DNA from: an uncultured Flavobacteriales bacterium | Lineage (GTDB): Bacteria; Bacteroidota; Bacteroidia; Flavobacteriales_G; Salibacteraceae | Reading direction: 5' to 3' | Assembly: GCA_913020435.1 (NCBI GenBank) | Contig: CAJVZZ010000013.1 | Span: 1-64,000 of the forward strand | DNA length: 64,000 nucleotides | In this document: in pieces, positions 17,286 to 26,580 of the stretch | Layout: the number at the start of each line of letters is the position of its first letter | Position numbering within the stretch: position 1 is the first letter of the stretch | Notes under the pieces: generated by a model | What the model was told of the DNA's origin: nothing | Databases searched by the model: none | The model's input: the letters and a program-made list of their open reading frames with translations, nothing else | Position numbers and translations under genes: made by a program

Positions 17286-18332
17286 ATGAAAATTAAAGAT
17301 CTTAAAATTCTTGAATTAGCGAGTGTATTGGCTGGACCTTCAGTAGGTTCTTTTTTTGCTGAATTAGGTGCTCAAGTGATCAAGGTAGAAAACCCTCTTT
17401 TGGGAGGTGACCTAACGCGCAAGTGGAAACAGCCAGACGAAAACCCGGAAAATAATATCTCAGCTTATTATGCTGCGGCAAACATCAATAAACAAATCAA
17501 ATACTTAAATTTTCTTGACAGTACTGATCGTCAGTTACTAAACCTCGAGATTAAAGAATGTGATATTCTAATTGTGAACTTTAAACCTGGAGATGCAGTT
17601 AAATTTAATCTGACTTTTAAAAACTGCAAACAACAAAATTCAGATATTATTTATGCTGAAATTACTGGGTATGGTCCAGATAGTAATAGAAGTGCTTTTG
17701 ATTTGGTTTTACAGGCCGAAACAGGTTATTTATCAATCAATGGCTCTAAAGAAACTCCGGCTAAACTGCCTGTTGCTTTCATTGATTTATTTGCAGCTCA
17801 CCAATTAAAAGCTGGTGTTTTAATGGCTTTATTAGAACAAAGAGCGCCTTGTAAGGTCAGCGTATCACTTTACGATGCAGCAGTTTCATCATTAGCCAAT
17901 CAAGCAACAAATCAACTTATGAACGATAATACACCTTCAAGGCTCGGTACGCTTCATCCTAATATAGCGCCTTACGGAGAAGTTGCTTTGTGCTCGGATG
18001 GTGTTTCATTTGTTCTTGCAGTTGGAAACAACGCTCAATTTGAGAACCTATTAAAGATCCTTCATTTAAAAACTAAAAACGAATTCGAAACCAATACATT
18101 ACGTCTAAAAAACAGGAAAGCTTTATTTGACTTTCTCAAACCAGAAATAGCGAAAATCAGTAGTCTTGATTTCTCGTTAAAGTGCAATGCCACGGGCGTT
18201 CCGATTGGGAAGATACTGAACTTAAAGGAAGTCTTTGAAACTGAAAAAGCACAAAACCTAATAATGGAAGAGATACAAGAAGGTGAAGAAACTAAAAAGG
18301 TAAAAACTGCGGTATTCGTTATTACTTCTTGA
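17286..18332 (+). CDS. CaiB/BaiF (family III) CoA-transferase
   Basis: The 348-residue protein opens with LKILELASVLAGPSVGSFFAELGAQVIKVE, split here by position but continuous in the gene, which is the Rossmann start of family III CoA-transferases. These enzymes move CoA between carboxylates through an Asp-acyl intermediate, or racemise acyl-CoAs. The conserved Asp is likely in PVAFIDLFAAHQ. It is shorter than typical members (380-400), lacking part of the C-terminal region. The substrate cannot be inferred. Its 3' end overlaps the convergent membrane-protein gene by 11 bases. Confidence 0.88.
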   Translation: MKIKDLKILELASVLAGPSVGSFFAELGAQVIKVENPLLGGDLTRKWKQPDENPENNISAYYAAANINKQIKYLNFLDSTDRQLLNLEIKECDILIVNFKPGDAVKFNLTFKNCKQQNSDIIYAEITGYGPDSNRSAFDLVLQAETGYLSINGSKETPAKLPVAFIDLFAAHQLKAGVLMALLEQRAPCKVSVSLYDAAVSSLANQATNQLMNDNTPSRLGTLHPNIAPYGEVALCSDGVSFVLAVGNNAQFENLLKILHLKTKNEFETNTLRLKNRKALFDFLKPEIAKISSLDFSLKCNATGVPIGKILNLKEVFETEKAQNLIMEEIQEGEETKKVKTAVFVITS

Positions 18333-18873
18333 AATGCTTTCTAATTATTCCAATCAATTTAGCTGCCTCGCGCTCCTCTATTTGCATACCGAACGTAACT
18401 TTTTGACCTAAATGAATAAAACCAATGGTTTCGCCACCAACTATCCAAAAAGATTTAAAATAAACATTTCCAAAAGACTTCGGATTACTCGTTAACCAGC
18501 CAAAATCTTTGATATTCTCAGTGAAAAATTTTAAACTTTTTCCTCTACCTAAAATATCGTTTTTCAGGAACAACTCACCATTTTCAATAATTATCGACTC
18601 AAAACCAAATTTCCTCCAGAGCCATGCATGAATCGCTTTGTATTCAAAAAACGTCCAGAAAGCTAAATAAACAACTAGAAATATTTTTTGATCACTAGGC
18701 CAATCGCTAAATAAATATTGAACAATAAAAAGGCCGCAGAGGCTCCAGGCCAAAACCCAAAAAAACAAAAGAGATTCTTGCCACTTAAGTATTTTACCAG
18801 AAATAGAAACTTCCAGTCTCTTAGCTTCGGTTTTACAGTTTATTCGTTCGCCTATTTTAGTAGTTCCTTTCAA
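18322..18873 (-). CDS. Hypothetical membrane protein (183 aa)
   Basis: The protein has a hydrophilic N-terminus, two membrane helices (about residues 34-55 and 63-80), and a C-terminal cytoplasmic-type domain with alternating strands, ending in the basic IIRKHFKK. The layout resembles small PH-like or DUF membrane proteins, but I do not recognise the family. It is convergent with the CoA-transferase gene and overlaps its end by 11 bases. Confidence 0.65.
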   Translation of the reverse strand: MKGTTKIGERINCKTEAKRLEVSISGKILKWQESLLFFWVLAWSLCGLFIVQYLFSDWPSDQKIFLVVYLAFWTFFEYKAIHAWLWRKFGFESIIIENGELFLKNDILGRGKSLKFFTENIKDFGWLTSNPKSFGNVYFKSFWIVGGETIGFIHLGQKVTFGMQIEEREAAKLIGIIRKHFKK

Positions 18874-18956
18874 TGTTGTTTAACTTGGGAGCGCAAAATA
18901 AGGCTTCATTTTTCTATTGAACGATAATTAGTTCGTTATTTATTTTTTGTCCTGCT

Positions 18957-18964
18957 TATTTTTG
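18957..18964 (+). promoter_or_regulatory. -7 box (TATTTTTG) upstream of the exported helical-repeat gene
   Basis: TATTTTTG matches TAnnTTTG. It is preceded at 21 bases by TTCG (18932-18935), a possible weak -33 element. The ATG at 19002 lies 37 bases downstream. It probably drives this gene and the following trmD. Confidence 0.5.
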
Positions 18965-19001
18965 TGAACTTTGGCTCAGTTTTAGTAAAGTGAATCACAC
19001 T

Positions 19002-19757
19002 ATGAAGAAAATTACAGTTTTATTTTTTTGTATTACAGTTCTGTTTCAAGCAAATGGTCAAGTAATAGATGGTTTACACGACAAACTATTTGACCAATAT
19101 CTTTTGGGTAAATATGGTGATTGTCACGATAGGGCTCAAAGAATGATTGCCAATGATAAGTACAAATATGACCCAGAGCCATATTTATACATAAGCATGT
19201 GCTTAGTGAAGTTATTAGAGGATCCTAACCAAATAGATGAGTACGATAATATTTTAAAGGATGCTTTAAAGTTTTCAGAAAAATCCAAAAAATATAATGT
19301 TAAAGCTCTGAAAAAAGAAATAACAACATTTCCAATGGATGAGAATCTTGACTTCTTTGATGAGTTAATTATGATTGGAGTTGATGAAGCTCAGTACCAT
19401 TTTAATGAAGATAAATTCAGTAAATCCGCTTCTTGGTTTAAAAAAGTAGGAAAGATAGCACCAGATGATGATAACATCCAATTTGCAATGGCAGCTAATA
19501 TGTTGCTGTCTAGAAATATGGAAGGCCAAAAGATCATGAACGTGTTGCTTCCCGAAATGAAAAAAAAATATTCGAATGGTGACGAAGTCCCCAGTGAAGT
19601 TTCAAGAGATGCCTTAGTTGTTGGTTTCCTCGCTTACAGTAAATATTTAGTTGATAAAGGTGAATCTGCTAAGGCAATAGAAATCATAACTTTTGGACAT
19701 GAATTAATGCCTGATAATAGGAAGGTTTCTATGAAATTCGAAGATCTCACAAAATAA
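19002..19757 (+). CDS. Exported helical-repeat (TPR-like) protein
   Basis: The 251-residue protein starts with a signal peptide (KKITVLFFCITVLFQANG) and continues with paired helices such as FDQYLLGKYGDCHDRAQRM, FSKSASWFKKVGKIAPDDDN and GESAKAIEIITFGHELMPDN, the pattern of degenerate TPR repeats used for protein-protein contacts. I chose the ATG at 19002 rather than the GTG four codons upstream, because the signal peptide begins there. It lies 12 bases before trmD and is probably co-transcribed with it. The function is unknown. Confidence 0.75.
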   Translation: MKKITVLFFCITVLFQANGQVIDGLHDKLFDQYLLGKYGDCHDRAQRMIANDKYKYDPEPYLYISMCLVKLLEDPNQIDEYDNILKDALKFSEKSKKYNVKALKKEITTFPMDENLDFFDELIMIGVDEAQYHFNEDKFSKSASWFKKVGKIAPDDDNIQFAMAANMLLSRNMEGQKIMNVLLPEMKKKYSNGDEVPSEVSRDALVVGFLAYSKYLVDKGESAKAIEIITFGHELMPDNRKVSMKFEDLTK

Positions 19758-19769
19758 GGTTTTCTTCAA

Positions 19770-20450
19770 ATGCGCATTGACATCATTTCTGTAGTTCCTG
19801 CTCTACTGGAAAGTCCATTATCTAATTCAATTCTTAAAAGAGCACAAGAAAAGGGTCTAGCGACTCTGCAAGTTCATGACTTAAGAGAATATGGCAAAGG
19901 AAATTACCGTCAAATAGACGATGCTCAATACGGAGGAGGCGCTGGAATGGTAATTATGCCTGAACCTCTAGCGAAAATGATTGATGCATTGAGCGAAAAT
20001 GTCAACTATGATGAAATTATCTTTTTGACTCCAGATGGCGAAACATTGCAGCAAGACACATCAAACCAACTCAGCTTAAAAAAGAACTTACTGCTAGTAT
20101 GCGGACACTACAAAGGAATAGATGAACGTATCAGACAGAAATATGTGACAAAAGAAATTTCTATCGGAGATTATGTCCTAACGGGAGGCGAATTACCTGC
20201 TTGTATACTTATTGACAGTATTGTTAGACTGATTCCTGGTGTTTTAAACGACGAAACTTCGGCATTGAGTGATTCCTTTCAAGATGGCTTATTATCTCCT
20301 CCTGTATACACTAGACCTCAAAATTGGAGAGACATGGGCGTTCCTGAAGTACTAACTTCTGGTAATTTCAAAAAGATTGAAGAGTGGCGTTCAAATGAAG
20401 CTCAAAAGCGTACAAAAAGTAGACGTCCAGATTTACTTGAAAAGAAATAA
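19770..20450 (+). CDS. trmD: tRNA (guanine-N1)-methyltransferase TrmD
   Basis: TrmD methylates N1 of G37 in tRNAs that read CNN codons, preventing frameshifts. The 226-residue SPOUT-class protein starts MRIDIISVVPALLESP and shows the knot and SAM-binding segments QYGGGAGMVI, CGHYKGIDERI and SIGDYVLTGGELPA. The length is normal. It is followed by rplS, the classical neighbour, which here has its own promoter. Confidence 0.97.
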   Translation: MRIDIISVVPALLESPLSNSILKRAQEKGLATLQVHDLREYGKGNYRQIDDAQYGGGAGMVIMPEPLAKMIDALSENVNYDEIIFLTPDGETLQQDTSNQLSLKKNLLLVCGHYKGIDERIRQKYVTKEISIGDYVLTGGELPACILIDSIVRLIPGVLNDETSALSDSFQDGLLSPPVYTRPQNWRDMGVPEVLTSGNFKKIEEWRSNEAQKRTKSRRPDLLEKK

Positions 20451-20491
20451 TTTTCTTTTAGAAATTGTGCTGTAATTATTACTCAAATAAC

Positions 20492-20499
20492 TATTTTTG
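20492..20499 (+). promoter_or_regulatory. -7 box (TATTTTTG) of rplS
   Basis: TATTTTTG matches TAnnTTTG, with CTG exactly 19 bases upstream as a weak -33 element (one change from TTG). It lies 31 bases before the rplS ATG at 20531. It falls inside the longer open frame from 20465, supporting the shorter protein. Confidence 0.6.
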
Positions 20500-20530
20500 C
20501 AGCCTCAAATTTTACCGTAATACTATTGTA

Positions 20531-20881
20531 ATGGATCAAATAATAAAAGAGATAGAAGCCTTTAACGTTTTAGCAAGAGAAGATAAATCTTTCAAGGCGG
20601 GCGATACTATTACTCTTGACTATAAAATTAAAGAAGGCGAAAAAGAACGTGTTCAGCAGTTTCGTGGAGTTGTAATCCAAAAAAAGGGTTCAAAAACCAA
20701 CGGAACATTTACTGTAAGAAAAGTATCTAACGGTATAGGTGTTGAGCGTATCTTCCCTATTTCTTCCCCAGCTATTTCAAATATTCAAGTAAATAAAGTT
20801 GGTGTTGTAAGAAGAGCAAGAATATACTACCTAAGAGAGCTTAAAGGAAAAGCAGCTCGTATCCAAGAAAAAAGAAGATAG
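20531..20881 (+). CDS. rplS: 50S ribosomal protein L19
   Basis: L19 sits at the 30S-50S interface of the ribosome. The 116-residue product has FKAGDTITLDYKIKEGEKER, the signature IQKKGSK, and the conserved end RRARIYYLRELKGKAARI. I chose the ATG at 20531, giving the standard length; the frame is open back to 20465, but that part contains the promoter box and is not conserved. It lies 80 bases after trmD, and a strong terminator follows. Confidence 0.97.
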   Translation: MDQIIKEIEAFNVLAREDKSFKAGDTITLDYKIKEGEKERVQQFRGVVIQKKGSKTNGTFTVRKVSNGIGVERIFPISSPAISNIQVNKVGVVRRARIYYLRELKGKAARIQEKRR

Positions 20882-20902
20882 CTATTTGCTAAACAATATT
20901 TT

Positions 20903-20932
20903 AGCCCAACCGTCATATGGTTGGGCTTTTTT
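20903..20932 (+). terminator. Intrinsic terminator after rplS
   Basis: AGCCCAACC (20903-20911) pairs perfectly with GGTTGGGCT (20919-20927) across a 7-base loop, followed by six T. It begins 22 bases after the rplS stop and separates the operon from flavodoxin. Confidence 0.92.
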
Positions 20933-20955
20933 ATGCAAAAAACTTATATATCTGA

Positions 20956-21468
20956 ATGGAAAAAATAGGCTTGTTTTACGGATCTGACACTGGATGTACT
21001 GAAGCGGTTGCTCGATTAATAAGAGATTTAATTGGACTAGACAAAGTAGATGTTTACGATGTCTATGATATAAAAGGTGACGAACCAAAAAACTATAATA
21101 AACTCATTTTAGGCCTTTCAACTTGGCACGATGGTCAACTTCAGAGTTCTTGGGACGATTACTATTCTAAGTTTCACGATTTAGACTTTACAAATAAAAC
21201 AGTTGCGTTATTTGGTCTTGGCGATCAATACGGCTATAGCACCTATTTCTGTGATGGAATTGGAGTAATAGGAAAGCAGGCCGAAAAGAATGGAGCGACT
21301 ATTATTGGGAATTGGTCAACCGAAGGATATGAGCATGACGACTCTAAAGCCTTAATTACCGAGGATACCTTTATCGGATTGTGTCTGGACGAAGACAACC
21401 AAGAAGATCAAACTGATCAGCGTATTCATGCTTGGGTCAAACAAATCGTTGAAGAATTCGGAATTTAA
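20956..21468 (+). CDS. fldA: Flavodoxin (long-chain)
   Basis: The 170-residue FMN-binding electron carrier opens GLFYGSDTGCTEAVA, the phosphate-binding loop. The flanking aromatic loops are at STWHDGQLQSSW and GLGDQYGYSTYFCDG; the insert in the fifth strand marks the long-chain type. Flavodoxin replaces ferredoxin in low-potential electron transfer, often under iron limitation. It begins 24 bases after the rplS terminator. Its 3' end overlaps the convergent rhomboid gene by 4 bases. Confidence 0.95.
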   Translation: MEKIGLFYGSDTGCTEAVARLIRDLIGLDKVDVYDVYDIKGDEPKNYNKLILGLSTWHDGQLQSSWDDYYSKFHDLDFTNKTVALFGLGDQYGYSTYFCDGIGVIGKQAEKNGATIIGNWSTEGYEHDDSKALITEDTFIGLCLDEDNQEDQTDQRIHAWVKQIVEEFGI

Positions 21469-22172
21469 TCTTCCTTTTGCTTAAAAATATATGTTATGAT
21501 GGTTTGTGGTGAGTCAATCTTTCGATTTGGATCCCAATAGCGTTTCCCAAAACGCTCTTCTAGGTTAGCTATGTCTTCTGTTTCATCTTCCACTTCCCAA
21601 GAGTATTTTTTCTTCCTAAAAACAACTACCTTCCTGTATATTATCGCTAACATAGTGCCTGAAACGCCACCCAACAGGTGAGATTCCCAGCTTATTTTCC
21701 AATCAAAAGGAAACACCCCCCAAATCAAACTACCGTAAAGAAATACAATCATTAAAGAGACCGCCATATGACGATAGGACTTTCTAAGAAAACCACTCCA
21801 AAATAAAAATGCCGCTAGCATATAAATCAATCCACTAGCTCCAATATGATGAGAAGGTCGAGCTGCTACCCAAACCCAAAAACCGGTAATTAACCACCCG
21901 TAACCCATGACCTTATAAAATACGGGGCGATAAAAAAAATAAACCATTGCAATAAGCATAAACATAGGAAAGGAATTACTGATCAAGTGATTCATATCTC
22001 CATGCACAAATGGAGAAGTAATTATTCCTATTAATCCAAAAGTCTCTCTAGGATAAACGCCTAAAAAACCGAAATCCATATTAGCCTGAATTTCAATAAA
22101 ATACACGAACCACATCAACAACACAAAAAGTGCTGAGAAGGTAAAAACGTTGCTAATATTTTTAGATATCAT
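21465..22172 (-). CDS. Rhomboid-family intramembrane serine protease
   Basis: The 235-residue protein has six membrane helices. The catalytic Ser113 is in GASG and the catalytic His165 in SWESHLLGG; HGDMNHLISN in the second helix supplies the conserved His/Asn. Rhomboids cleave substrates within or near their membrane helices. A charged cytoplasmic tail of about 50 residues (EDETEDIANLEERFGKRYW) follows the last helix. It is convergent with flavodoxin, overlapping by 4 bases. Confidence 0.93.
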   Translation of the reverse strand: MISKNISNVFTFSALFVLLMWFVYFIEIQANMDFGFLGVYPRETFGLIGIITSPFVHGDMNHLISNSFPMFMLIAMVYFFYRPVFYKVMGYGWLITGFWVWVAARPSHHIGASGLIYMLAAFLFWSGFLRKSYRHMAVSLMIVFLYGSLIWGVFPFDWKISWESHLLGGVSGTMLAIIYRKVVVFRKKKYSWEVEDETEDIANLEERFGKRYWDPNRKIDSPQTIITYIFKQKED

Positions 22173-22304
22173 AATTTCATTCTAATCAATTGCCAATCCA
22201 ATCCAATTTTCAGACTTTATGGCAGCCAAAGATAACAGCTCGCTGTTAAAAAAACGACTAATAGATGACACTCATGGCCTTTATCTGTGGCTAAGTTCGC
22301 AGCT

Positions 22305-23663
22305 ATGAAAGTTCACTTTATAGCTATTGGTGGAAGCGCCATGCACAACTTGGCTTTAGCCTTAAACGATATGGGTTACGAGATAACCGGTTCAGATGAT
22401 GAAATATTTGAACCATCGAAGGGAAGGCTTGCAAAAAAAGGAATCTTACCTGATCAAATTGGCTGGAATGCAGAATTGATTCATACAAATTTAGATGCTG
22501 TCATTTTAGGTATGCACGCAAGAAAAGATAACCCTGAGTTAGTAAGAGCGCAAAAATTAAATCTTCCAATCTTCAGCTATCCAGAATACTTATTTGAAGC
22601 TTCCAAAAGCAAAACAAGAATAGTTATCGGAGGTTCTCACGGCAAAACGTCTATTACTTCCATGATTCTGCATGTTGTGCAAAGTGAAGGTCTTGAATGC
22701 GATTATATGGTTGGAGCTCAATTGGAAGGTTTTGATAATATGGTTAAACTTACTGAATCGGCCAAATACATTATTCTAGAAGGAGACGAATACCTCTCCT
22801 CTCCTATTGATCGCAGACCAAAGTTTCATTTGTATCAACCCCATATTGCCTTACTAAGTGGGATTGCTTGGGATCATATTAATGTTTTTCCAACCTTCGA
22901 AAACTACGTAGATCAATTCAGGATTTTTATAGACAAAATTGATAGAGATGGCAGTCTTATTTACTTTGAAAAAGATCCCGAAATTGCAAAATTAGTTGCT
23001 GAACAGAGTGGGGATTTTGACTCAAATGGATACAATATCCCAGTATATCAGATAGAAAATGGAATCACCAATATCACTATTGATGGAAATAAATATCCTT
23101 TAGAAATATTCGGAGAACACAATTTACAAAACCTCTTAGGGGCAGTATTAGTCCTTGAGAAAATGGGAATTAAAAAACACGACTCACTTACAGCATTAAG
23201 CAATTTCAAAGGTGCAAGTAAGCGACTAGAATTAGTTAAGCGAGCTGAAACAAGTGTTATTTACAATGACTTTGCACATTCTCCTTCTAAGTTAAAAGCA
23301 ACAACGGCAGCTATGCAACATCAGTTTCCAAATCGACAACTAGTTGCTTGTATGGAACTGCATACCTTCAGTTCTTTGAGTAAAAAATTCTTATCGCATT
23401 ACGACGGAGCTATGCAAACCGCAGATACGGCTATAGTTTATTACAATCCCAAAACGTTAGAACATAAGAAGCTTGACCCTATTTCTAAAGAAATGGTTTC
23501 TAATGGTTTTAATCAAAAGGGATTGATCGTATTTACTGATGCTCTTGAATTGAGAGAATTCTTAAACGCTCAGAAATGGGAAAACAAAAACTTGCTTTTA
23601 ATGAGTTCAGGGAACTTTGATGGAATTGATTATAAAGAATTAGCTGAAGAATTACTCGGTTAA
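22305..23663 (+). CDS. mpl: UDP-N-acetylmuramate:tripeptide ligase (Mpl)
   Basis: Mpl recycles murein tripeptide by joining it to UDP-MurNAc in the cytoplasm. The 452-residue Mur-ligase-fold protein starts MKVHFIAIGGSAMHNLALAL, has the ATP loop GGSHGKTSITSMI, the central LEGDEY and IAWDHINVF motifs, and the C-terminal IYNDFAHSPSK typical of Mpl rather than MurC. I chose the ATG at 22305; the GTG at 22287 adds six unconserved residues. Confidence 0.93.
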   Translation: MKVHFIAIGGSAMHNLALALNDMGYEITGSDDEIFEPSKGRLAKKGILPDQIGWNAELIHTNLDAVILGMHARKDNPELVRAQKLNLPIFSYPEYLFEASKSKTRIVIGGSHGKTSITSMILHVVQSEGLECDYMVGAQLEGFDNMVKLTESAKYIILEGDEYLSSPIDRRPKFHLYQPHIALLSGIAWDHINVFPTFENYVDQFRIFIDKIDRDGSLIYFEKDPEIAKLVAEQSGDFDSNGYNIPVYQIENGITNITIDGNKYPLEIFGEHNLQNLLGAVLVLEKMGIKKHDSLTALSNFKGASKRLELVKRAETSVIYNDFAHSPSKLKATTAAMQHQFPNRQLVACMELHTFSSLSKKFLSHYDGAMQTADTAIVYYNPKTLEHKKLDPISKEMVSNGFNQKGLIVFTDALELREFLNAQKWENKNLLLMSSGNFDGIDYKELAEELLG

Positions 23664-23705
23664 GCAACTCTATTATCGACATTTTGTAATCGTAATTGAA
23701 CCATA

Positions 23706-23735
23706 TTGAGTAGTAAAATTAGTGAGATAGTTTTG
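23706..23735 (+). promoter_or_regulatory. Orphan consensus promoter in the mpl/DUF4199 gap
   Basis: TTG (23706-23708), a 19-base spacer and TAGTTTTG (23728-23735) form a full match to the Bacteroidota promoter TTG-N19-TAnnTTTG. It points rightward in the 217-base gap between mpl and the convergent DUF4199 gene. No credible coding frame follows: ATGs nearby close within a few codons. It may drive a small RNA or an antisense transcript into the DUF4199 gene, or be left from a lost gene. Confidence 0.5.
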
Positions 23736-23880
23736 CGGAATCTCAATCTATTAAACCTAGTTCAACGATAATTTAAACCCTAAACTTACTCAACGATGCT
23801 TATAATGCAGCGATAATAAATGAGATTTTATAGCAGTTACGCAGACAATAACAGAAAATCTATAGAAAGAAGTTACTCTA

Positions 23881-24372
23881 CTAGATCTTCCTCATTAGCG
23901 GAACTTTTCGGAAAATAAAAGCTACTACAACACTGTAACTTATTCCTAAAAGTGTAAACAAGAATATTGTTAAGGGGATATAGAGAACTAAACTGAATAC
24001 AGATTCCATATTCGCAGACATTTTCTCCATATCTTCTATCGGATATCCTTTTGACCTCGCTTCATCGAGCCGAGATTCTACTAATCCAATAAAATAAGTT
24101 GTATCAAAAAGCTTATAGAATACAAATGTAAAACCTCCAACCAAAAGTGAGAATAGTGCACTTCCTCTTGCTCCTATCTTAAATAATTGCACAAAACTAC
24201 TTTCTGGTTTTCCAACGAAATATGCGCGAATACCAAAGAAAACCGCTAGTAATAGAAATAGGAAATATAGTTGAGTAGCTACAATACGATCCCAATCTAT
24301 CGCAAATACAAGCATTCTTGAACTCATTCCAAAAATAGCAAACGCAATAGCAAATAATGACGATGAATTCAT
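23881..24372 (-). CDS. DUF4199-type membrane protein
   Basis: The 163-residue protein has four predicted membrane helices. The charged segment VESRLDEARSKGYPIEDMEKMSANM lies between the third and fourth helices (quoted here in outline); this arrangement is typical of the DUF4199 family, common in Bacteroidota and of unknown function. I chose the ATG at 24372: the upstream in-frame ATG at 24396 lies inside the rho terminator hairpin. It follows rho on the same strand. Confidence 0.75.
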   Translation of the reverse strand: MNSSSLFAIAFAIFGMSSRMLVFAIDWDRIVATQLYFLFLLLAVFFGIRAYFVGKPESSFVQLFKIGARGSALFSLLVGGFTFVFYKLFDTTYFIGLVESRLDEARSKGYPIEDMEKMSANMESVFSLVLYIPLTIFLFTLLGISYSVVVAFIFRKVPLMRKI

Positions 24373-24382
24373 AATAACCAAT

Positions 24383-24408
24383 AAAAAAGGCCGCACTAGG
24401 CGACCTTT
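24383..24408 (-). terminator. Intrinsic terminator of rho
   Basis: On the minus strand AAAGGTCGC pairs with GCGGCCTTT (one G-T pair) around the loop CTAGT, followed by a T-run (plus-strand A-run at 24383-24388). It starts six bases after the rho stop codon and ends 11 bases before the DUF4199 start. Confidence 0.85.
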
Positions 24409-24413
24409 AATTT

Positions 24414-26249
24414 TTAAGCGTTCATTGAAATCAAGAATTCTTCGTTACTACGAGTTCCTCTCATTCTATTTTTTAAGAATTCCATTGCTTCAACTGGTTT
24501 CATATCAGAAAGATGTTTTCTTAGAATCCAAATTCGTTGTTGCATTGCTGCATCCAATAACAACTCATCTCTACGTGTACTAGAAGCCACTAGATCAATT
24601 GCTGGGAAAACTCTACGATTAGCAATGTTTCTATCCAATTGCAATTCCATGTTACCCGTACCCTTGAATTCTTCAAAAATTACTTCGTCCATTTTAGAGC
24701 CTGTTTCGGTAAGCGCAGTTGCAATAATGGTTAATGAACCACCATTTTCAATATTTCGAGCAGCACCAAAGAAACGTTTTGGTTTGTGCAATGCCTGAGC
24801 ATCTATACCACCTGTAAGCACTTTACCTGAACCTGGTGCAACCGTATTGTAAGCTCTAGCCAAACGTGTAATAGAATCTAGAAGAATCACTACATCGTGA
24901 CCACATTCTACCATTCGTTTTGCTTTCTCTAAAACAATGTTCGCTACTTTTACGTGCTTGTCTGCTGGTTCATCAAATGTACTTGCAACAACTTCAGCGT
25001 TTACACTGCGCTTCATGTCTGTAACTTCCTCAGGACGCTCATCAATTAAAAGTACAATCAAATATACCTCAGGATGATTTGCAGCAATTGCGTTAGCTAC
25101 ATCCTTCAATAACATGGTTTTACCCGTTTTAGGCTGCGCAACGATTAATCCACGCTGTCCTTTACCAACAGGAGCGAACATATCCATGACGCGTGCTGAC
25201 ATGTTTTCTTTAGCATGACCCGTTAAGGTTAACTTCTCTTCTGGGTGCAATGGAGTTAAATACTCAAATGGCACTCTATCTCTAATGTCTTTTGCGTCGC
25301 GACCATTCACTTTATCCACTTTAACGAGTGGGAAATACTTCTCACCTTCTTTTGGTGGACGCACAGCTCCACGGATTGTATCACCTGTTTTTAAACCAAA
25401 TAGTTTGATTTGTGACTGAGATACATAAACGTCATCTGGAGAAGAATGATAGTTAAAATCACTAGAACGCATGAACCCGTATCCATCGTTCATCATTTCC
25501 AATACACCTTCTGCCTCTACTAAATCACCAAAATCGTATTGAGGCTCTTGCGGCTTATCAGTTCTTGGCTGATTCCCGCTGCGATTTCCACGATTGTCGT
25601 TTCCACGATTTTCGTTTCTGTTATTGTTACGATTATCGCCGTTATTTCGGGGATTATCCGTGTTATTGCGCGGGTTATTGGGATTATTGGGATTATTACT
25701 ATTTGCCTTACGATCGTTATTATTATTCCTAGGGTTAGGTTTAGTATTCGAGTTTTTACGATCGTTGTTTCTAGGATTATTAGTATCCCCTTTTTCTTCT
25801 GAAGGTTTGCTGCTCTCTGAAGATTTATCATCTTCAGTCTTCGATCCATCTTCTGTTTTGGGAGTTTCCTTTGACGCTTCTATGGGTTTAGTTACGTTTT
25901 TAACTGCAGTTTTAGCAGGTCTGCGCTTAGCCGGTTTAGCTGCATCAGCTTCGGCGTCAGAAGTCTTTACTTCAGCAGTCTTAGTTTCTGCAGGCTCACT
26001 CTTTACAGGTTTATCCGCTTTTGGTGCTTCGTCTTTTTTCTTTTGAGCTCTAGGTCTGGGTGTTCTTTTGGGCTTATCCTCGATATCTCCTACAGGAACC
26101 GATTTTGTTGAGTTCTCTGCTTGGGTATCTAGAATTTTGTAGATCAAATCTTGCTTCTTTAGCTTATCTATTTTGTCTACACCAACTTCTTTGGCAATGG
26201 TTTTTAAATCTTCGAGGAGTTTTTCCCCGAGTCCTTTCATATCATGCAT
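24414..26249 (-). CDS. rho: Transcription termination factor Rho with Asn-rich insert
   Basis: Rho is the hexameric RNA-dependent ATPase that ends transcription. The 611-residue product has an N-terminal SAP-like helix pair ([16 protein letters not shown]). A disordered insert of about 200 residues follows: first Lys/Pro/Glu-rich, then Asn/Arg-rich with repeated NNPRNN. Then come the cold-shock RNA-binding domain ([20 protein letters not shown]) and the ATPase core with P-loop [11 protein letters not shown] and the Walker B region [16 protein letters not shown]. Such inserts are known in Bacteroidota Rho proteins. The low-complexity DNA creates long open frames in other phases, which are not genes. 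Confidence 0.97.
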   Translation of the reverse strand: MHDMKGLGEKLLEDLKTIAKEVGVDKIDKLKKQDLIYKILDTQAENSTKSVPVGDIEDKPKRTPRPRAQKKKDEAPKADKPVKSEPAETKTAEVKTSDAEADAAKPAKRRPAKTAVKNVTKPIEASKETPKTEDGSKTEDDKSSESSKPSEEKGDTNNPRNNDRKNSNTKPNPRNNNNDRKANSNNPNNPNNPRNNTDNPRNNGDNRNNNRNENRGNDNRGNRSGNQPRTDKPQEPQYDFGDLVEAEGVLEMMNDGYGFMRSSDFNYHSSPDDVYVSQSQIKLFGLKTGDTIRGAVRPPKEGEKYFPLVKVDKVNGRDAKDIRDRVPFEYLTPLHPEEKLTLTGHAKENMSARVMDMFAPVGKGQRGLIVAQPKTGKTMLLKDVANAIAANHPEVYLIVLLIDERPEEVTDMKRSVNAEVVASTFDEPADKHVKVANIVLEKAKRMVECGHDVVILLDSITRLARAYNTVAPGSGKVLTGGIDAQALHKPKRFFGAARNIENGGSLTIIATALTETGSKMDEVIFEEFKGTGNMELQLDRNIANRRVFPAIDLVASSTRRDELLLDAAMQQRIWILRKHLSDMKPVEAMEFLKNRMRGTRSNEEFLISMNA

Positions 26250-26490
26250 CTGATAAAAATATTATGTTTTGGAAAAATTGTAAAATCAATCTATTTTGAA
26301 AACTAAACCGTAATGAAAATTAGTGATTTGGTTGCCTTGAGTAAAGGCTTACTCAGCAATTATACAACATTTTTGATTGCTTTGTTAATTGATTTGTAAA
26401 TCTATGGATTGGATTTATTAACAGGTCTCTTGACCGAATAGTTAAATTAAATTCGCGTACAATAAAATTAGGAAGACTTAAATATGACTC

Positions 26491-26516
26491 GTCATTCCCG
26501 CGCAGGCAGGAATCTG
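26491..26516. repeat. REP-like palindrome, copy 2, in a 330-base gene-free gap
   Basis: GTCATTCCCGCGCAGGCAGGAATCTG is here described by its parts: ATTCCCGC and GCAGGAAT arms around GCAG, one mismatch from a perfect palindrome. It is the reverse complement of the element at 2384-2403, including its flanking CAG and GAC. The gap from 26250 to 26580 between rho and the sugar-reductase gene holds nothing else that I can identify. Confidence 0.75.
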
Positions 26517-26580
26517 TATTATATTGAGATTCTCAATAAGTTGGGAATGTCGAAGACCGAATTAATAAGTAATAGTAACA

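Noticed and set aside
25594..26046. Long plus-strand open frame (150 codons) opposite rho
   Set aside because: Leu/Ser/Phe-rich product mirrors the low-complexity Lys/Asn-rich rho insert on the other strand; it has no independent features.
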